NCBI RefSeq assembly: GCF_040256395.1
Contig: NZ_CP158300.1
Span: 385,786 to 449,785 of the forward strand
Direction of reading: 5' to 3'
From: Deinococcus sonorensis KR-87
Lineage (GTDB): Bacteria > Deinococcota > Deinococci > Deinococcales > Deinococcaceae
Length of the DNA stretch: 64,000 nucleotides
Shown here: one piece after another, positions 61,154 to 64,000 of the stretch
How positions within the stretch are numbered: the first letter of the stretch is position 1
Layout of the letters: each line of letters opens with the position of its first letter
Program-made: the position numbers and the translations under genes
The notes under the pieces: model-generated
The model's input: the letters and a program-made list of their open reading frames with translations, nothing else
Database searches by the model: none
What the model was told of the DNA's origin: nothing

Positions 61154-61888
61154 TCAGGACAGATCGGGCAGGGGGTGAGGTCCGGGCGATCTCAGCTGCT
61201 CCACGGCGCGCGCGTAGGTCTGGGCCACATCGTCCAGATGCGCGCGCATGGCTTGTCGGGCACCGTCCCGGTCCTGGGCCAGCACCGCCTGGATGATGCG
61301 TTCGTGGTCGTCCACGGTGCGGCTGGAGCCGGCGGCCGGCAGCGAGATGGCCCGCACGTCCGAGAGCAGGTCGCGCAGCGTCTCCAGCACCCGCAGCACC
61401 ACCGTGTTGCCGGCCTCCTGCGCCAGCACGTCGTGAAAGCGGGCGTCCTCACGGCCGAGCAGCGCGCTGTGGTCCGGCAATGCCCGCTGCCGCTGCAGGC
61501 TGGCCTGCAGCGCCGCCCGGCCCCGGGCGGTCAGCCGCTCGGCGGCCAGGGCCGCCACCTCCGGTTCCAGCAGGCGCCGGAACTCCAGCAGGTCGGTGGC
61601 GTTCTGCGGCAGGGCGCGCACCAGGGTGCGGAACGGCTGCGACATCGCTTCGCCGTCCGGCTGGCGCACGTAGGTGCCGTTGCCCTGCCGCGCGTCCAGA
61701 TACCCGAGCAGTTCCAGCTGCCGCAGCGCGTCTCTCAGGCTGGTGCGCGAGACACCCAGCCGGGCCGCCAGCTCACGTTCCGGCGGCAGCCGCATGCCGG
61801 GCGTGAGGTCACCGGTCCGGAACCAGTCCTGCAGCGTTTCGACCACCTGATCGGCGATTTTGACGGCTTTCACGCGCTGAGCAGTCAC
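61154..61888 (-). CDS. GntR family regulator, FadR/FCD type
   Basis: A 244-residue regulator. The winged helix (about 10-75) contains [20 protein letters not shown] and RDALRQLELLGYL, ending QGNGTYVR. The C-terminal helical FCD domain (about 95-225) has EFRRLLEPEVAALAAERL, DARFHDVLAQEAGN and VDDHERIIQAVLAQD, with the Asp/His positions that bind a metal in FCD proteins. Start is GTG 61888 behind GGAGG (short spacing). It heads the transporter-amidase operon and probably represses it through the upstream site. Confidence 0.9.
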   Translation of the reverse strand: MTAQRVKAVKIADQVVETLQDWFRTGDLTPGMRLPPERELAARLGVSRTSLRDALRQLELLGYLDARQGNGTYVRQPDGEAMSQPFRTLVRALPQNATDLLEFRRLLEPEVAALAAERLTARGRAALQASLQRQRALPDHSALLGREDARFHDVLAQEAGNTVVLRVLETLRDLLSDVRAISLPAAGSSRTVDDHERIIQAVLAQDRDGARQAMRAHLDDVAQTYARAVEQLRSPGPHPLPDLS

Positions 61889-61926
61889 GGCACCTCCGGC
61901 GAATAGACGTGGGCGGGCCTTTGAAT

Positions 61927-61937
61927 TGGTCCAACCA
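61927..61937 (-). promoter_or_regulatory. FadR-type operator
   Basis: TGGTCCAACCA fits the TNGTNNNACNA consensus of FadR-subfamily GntR operators. It lies about 12-22 bases downstream of the expected start of transcription. Confidence 0.6.
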
Positions 61938-61955
61938 TCGGACCTGATGCGGTCC

Positions 61956-61984
61956 ACTATGGCGGGAGTTGGCCCGGCGGTCAA
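61956..61984 (-). promoter_or_regulatory. Promoter of the FadR-transporter-amidase operon
   Basis: Minus strand: TTGACC (61979-61984), 17-nt spacer, CATAGT (61956-61961). Confidence 0.6.
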
Positions 61985-62050
61985 GCGCTGGGCTCCAGCC
62001 CCCTAGACGAGAAGCCCGGTGCTCCAGACAGTGGATGACCGCAGGCAGGA

Positions 62051-62075
62051 AAAAGCCTCCGGGAGTTCCGGAGGC
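62051..62075 (-). terminator. Intrinsic terminator of the hypothetical gene at 62092
   Basis: GCCTCCGG (62055-62062) pairs with CCGGAGGC (62068-62075) and, on the minus strand, is followed by TTTT. Confidence 0.8.
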
Positions 62076-62091
62076 GTCACGCGTGCCCGGC

Positions 62092-62976
62092 TCAGCCGGG
62101 CAGGGTGGGGTGGCGGCTTTCGGTGGCCCAGTAGCCGGGGTACAACCGCATCAGCGAGCCGTCCGGGTGCTGGCGCGCCACGGCCTCGGCCACCGGGTGC
62201 GCGAACAGCTGTTCCGGCGCGGCGTTCAACAGGGCGCCCAGCCGGATCAGCAGCGGCAGGTCGCCGGTCGCCAGCGCCACGCAGGAGCCGCCCCAGGTGG
62301 GGTGCAGGTGGAGGGCGAACGGCACCGGCCAGCTGCGGCCGTGCCGCTGCTGCCGTTCCACGTCGCGCCCCCACGGCAGGCCAGCGGTCAGCGCGGACGG
62401 GTCAAAGACCCGCACGCGCGGCTCGTTGGCCAGATCGTGCTGGGACGGCTGCAGGCTCAGGCGGCTGTAGGGCATCCAGGCGTAGTGCGGATGCTCGACC
62501 CGCATGTAACGCTCCCCCGCCGAACCGGTGCGGATCTGGGTGGCGTGGCTGAGGTGCAGCGCCGCCCCGTCCGGCAGCAGCAGCAGCTGACCCGCCTCGG
62601 TGCCGAGCGTCAGCACCTGCCCGCCTGCCGGCAGGTACGGGTACTCGTCGGTGGCGCTGACCCGCAGCCGGTTGAGCGGCAGGGCCGGCTCGTGGATGTG
62701 GCCGTCCGGCGACAGCGCCAGGTAGCTGTTCAGCTCCTTCAGGGCGGAGCGCAGCTGCAGCCGTTCCAGGTCACGGGTCAGGGCGGCCAGCCGGGTCAGG
62801 TCCACGTCGATCGGCTGATCCGAGCGGGTGCCGGTCAGATGCAGGCGCGGCGGCGGACGAACGGCGGCGGGCGCGGCAGGTGCAGGCTTGCTGGCAGCCT
62901 GAGGACGACCGAGTGGACGGGCCCACCACGGCGTGCGTGTGGGTTGTACAGGATCGGTAGACTTCCGGCGCGACAT
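62092..62976 (-). CDS. Protein of unknown function
   Basis: A 294-residue protein I do not recognise. The first 45 residues are basic then Pro/Ala-rich (likely disordered). Residues about 48-294 appear to be an ordered alpha/beta domain with many aromatic and His residues (YMRVEHPHYAWMPYSRLSL, FALHLHPTWGGSCVALATGD, LMRLYPGYWATESRHP). No signal peptide, membrane span or known catalytic motif is visible. GGAGGT about five bases upstream supports ATG 62976. It is monocistronic, with its own terminator, downstream of modB on the same strand. Confidence 0.6.
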   Translation of the reverse strand: MSRRKSTDPVQPTRTPWWARPLGRPQAASKPAPAAPAAVRPPPRLHLTGTRSDQPIDVDLTRLAALTRDLERLQLRSALKELNSYLALSPDGHIHEPALPLNRLRVSATDEYPYLPAGGQVLTLGTEAGQLLLLPDGAALHLSHATQIRTGSAGERYMRVEHPHYAWMPYSRLSLQPSQHDLANEPRVRVFDPSALTAGLPWGRDVERQQRHGRSWPVPFALHLHPTWGGSCVALATGDLPLLIRLGALLNAAPEQLFAHPVAEAVARQHPDGSLMRLYPGYWATESRHPTLPG

Positions 62977-63048
62977 GCAGACCTCCCCCGTTATTGTGCC
63001 GCCCGGTGGGGGGTGGGCGCACCTCCCGGTCGGGGGGGGTGGGGGCGA

Positions 63049-63900
63049 TCAAGGGTGCGTCTGCTGGCCCTCGTCCTGCCGGGCCGCCAGCAGGCGCACC
63101 ACCAGCAGCACCGCGAAGGAGAGCAGCACCATCACGGCCGACAGCACCAGCGCCGGAGCCAGGTCCGATTCCAGCGCCGAGTAGATCGAGAGCGTGATGG
63201 TGCGGGTGCGGCCCTGCAGCGAGCCGGCGAACAGCACCGTGGCCCCGAACTCGCCAAGCGCGCGCGCCCAGGTGAGCACCAGTCCCTCCAGCAGGAACGG
63301 GAACGCGAGCGGCCACGTGATCAGCCGGAACACCGCCCAGCCGCCGGCCCCATCGGTGCGGGCGGCGGCCTCGACCTCCCGGTCCACCGCCGAGAAGCCG
63401 GCCTTGGCGGTCCGCAGGTAGAACGGCGCCGAGGTGAACAGCTGCGCCATCACCACCGCCGCCGGAGAGAAGGCCAGGCCGATGCCGGCCAGCTGCAGCG
63501 GCGGCCCCAGCAGGCCGCCGCGCCCGAAGGTCAGCAGCAGGCCCACGCCCGCCACCACCGGCGGCAGCACGATCGGCAGGTCCAGCAGGGTATCGAGCAC
63601 GGTGCGGCCTGGAAACCGGTAGCGGGCCAGCAGGTAGGCGACCGGCGTCACCAGCAGCAGCGTGAGCAGCAGCGTCACGCCGGTGGTGACCAGGCTGACC
63701 CGCAGGGCGTCGGTCACGGCCCGGCTGAGCAGGGTCGGCCAGAAGGTGCGGGTCAGGCCGCGCAGCAGCAGCACCACGGTCGGCAGCAGCAGAAACGAGG
63801 CCATCACCACGCTGAGCGCCACCGGCAGGGCCGGCACCCGGCGCCGAACCGGCGGGTGGCCCACTGAGTTCTTCACCAGGGGATGGCTGTCTCTGGTCAT
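63049..63900 (-). CDS. modB: Molybdate ABC transporter permease
   Basis: A 283-residue ModB-type permease with about five spans. Family segments are DLPIVLPPVVAGVGLLL, FTSAPFYLRTAKAGFSAVDREVEAAARTDGA-type coupling region (EAAARTDGA), and WARALGEFGATVLFAGSLQG near the end. ATG 63900 overlaps the modA stop by one base. No modC ATPase gene follows: 63048 runs into a G-rich spacer and the unknown gene, so the ATPase must be elsewhere or upstream of modA, outside the window. Confidence 0.92.
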   Translation of the reverse strand: MTRDSHPLVKNSVGHPPVRRRVPALPVALSVVMASFLLLPTVVLLLRGLTRTFWPTLLSRAVTDALRVSLVTTGVTLLLTLLLVTPVAYLLARYRFPGRTVLDTLLDLPIVLPPVVAGVGLLLTFGRGGLLGPPLQLAGIGLAFSPAAVVMAQLFTSAPFYLRTAKAGFSAVDREVEAAARTDGAGGWAVFRLITWPLAFPFLLEGLVLTWARALGEFGATVLFAGSLQGRTRTITLSIYSALESDLAPALVLSAVMVLLSFAVLLVVRLLAARQDEGQQTHP

Positions 63901-64000
63901 CACTGCGGGCTGAGGAAGCCCCACTTTTTGAGGATCTTCTGTCCGGCGGGCGACTGCACGTAGGCCACGAACGCCTGGGCCGCGTCTGGGCTGCCCGTGC
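63900..64000 (-). CDS. modA: Molybdate-binding protein, C-terminal end only
   Basis: Only the last 33 or so codons are inside the window. They read ...AAQAFVAYVQSPAGQKIL then KKWGFLSPQ and stop, the standard C-terminus of ModA (last helix plus K-W-G-F). The one-base overlap with modB confirms the pairing. Confidence 0.85.
   Translation of the reverse strand, partial: TGSPDAAQAFVAYVQSPAGQKILKKWGFLSPQ

Overview
The window is about 64 kb of very GC-rich, gene-dense bacterial chromosome. The likely host is a Deinococcus or close relative; this is an inference. It rests on the GC content, the enzyme repertoire, and many genes whose start codon lies 5-8 nt downstream of a TANNNT -10 box. That geometry is the leaderless-mRNA arrangement known to be common in Deinococcus. 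I see no insertion sequence, prophage, CRISPR array, rRNA or tRNA. Both ends cut genes: a GH43 arabinanase on the left and modA on the right.

Layout. 1-2.3 kb: end of a GH43 arabinanase, a beta-lactamase-fold hydrolase and a TauE/SafE permease. 2.5-7.7 kb: a LacI-controlled sugar cassette with two Gfo/Idh/MocA oxidoreductases and two TIM-barrel isomerase/epimerases, ending in a strong terminator. 7.8-13.1 kb: a CHAD protein, a secreted lipoprotein pullulanase, and a divergent LacI regulator with a good operator at the pullulanase promoter. 13.2-19.4 kb: gltBD, for glutamate synthesis. 19.7-25.9 kb: a membrane-anchored alpha/beta hydrolase, a PcaF-like thiolase behind a 17-bp leader hairpin, a glycerate kinase, an HtrA-like protein whose catalytic Ser is Thr, and a LuxR-type regulator. 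26-27.8 kb: an APH-like kinase and a nucleotidyltransferase-fold protein.

27.9-38.9 kb is the most coherent locus. A peptide-type ABC importer (binding protein plus two permeases, no ATPase) is divergent from a HutC-type GntR regulator, anmK, murQ and a beta-lactamase-fold hydrolase. ApbE, a double-GNAT protein and a GlcNAc-kinase-like protein follow. Together they look like uptake and recycling of peptidoglycan fragments, with two copies of one operator-like sequence in the divergent control region.

38.9-53.3 kb: a lipoprotein, an amidohydrolase, and then galactoside use. A ROK kinase, a GH4 and a GH36 alpha-galactosidase form one operon, and DgoK-DgoA-DgoD form another, so galactose could be degraded through galactonate. 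A gluconokinase-like FGGY kinase, an orphan amino-acid binding protein and a MerR-VWA pair lie between them.

53.4-61.9 kb: one long minus-strand operon. It has a FadR-type regulator, two complete but ATPase-less dipeptide-type importer modules in mirror order, and a formamidase/acetamidase. 62-64 kb: an unrecognised protein and modB/modA. All three dipeptide-type importers must borrow ATPases from elsewhere.
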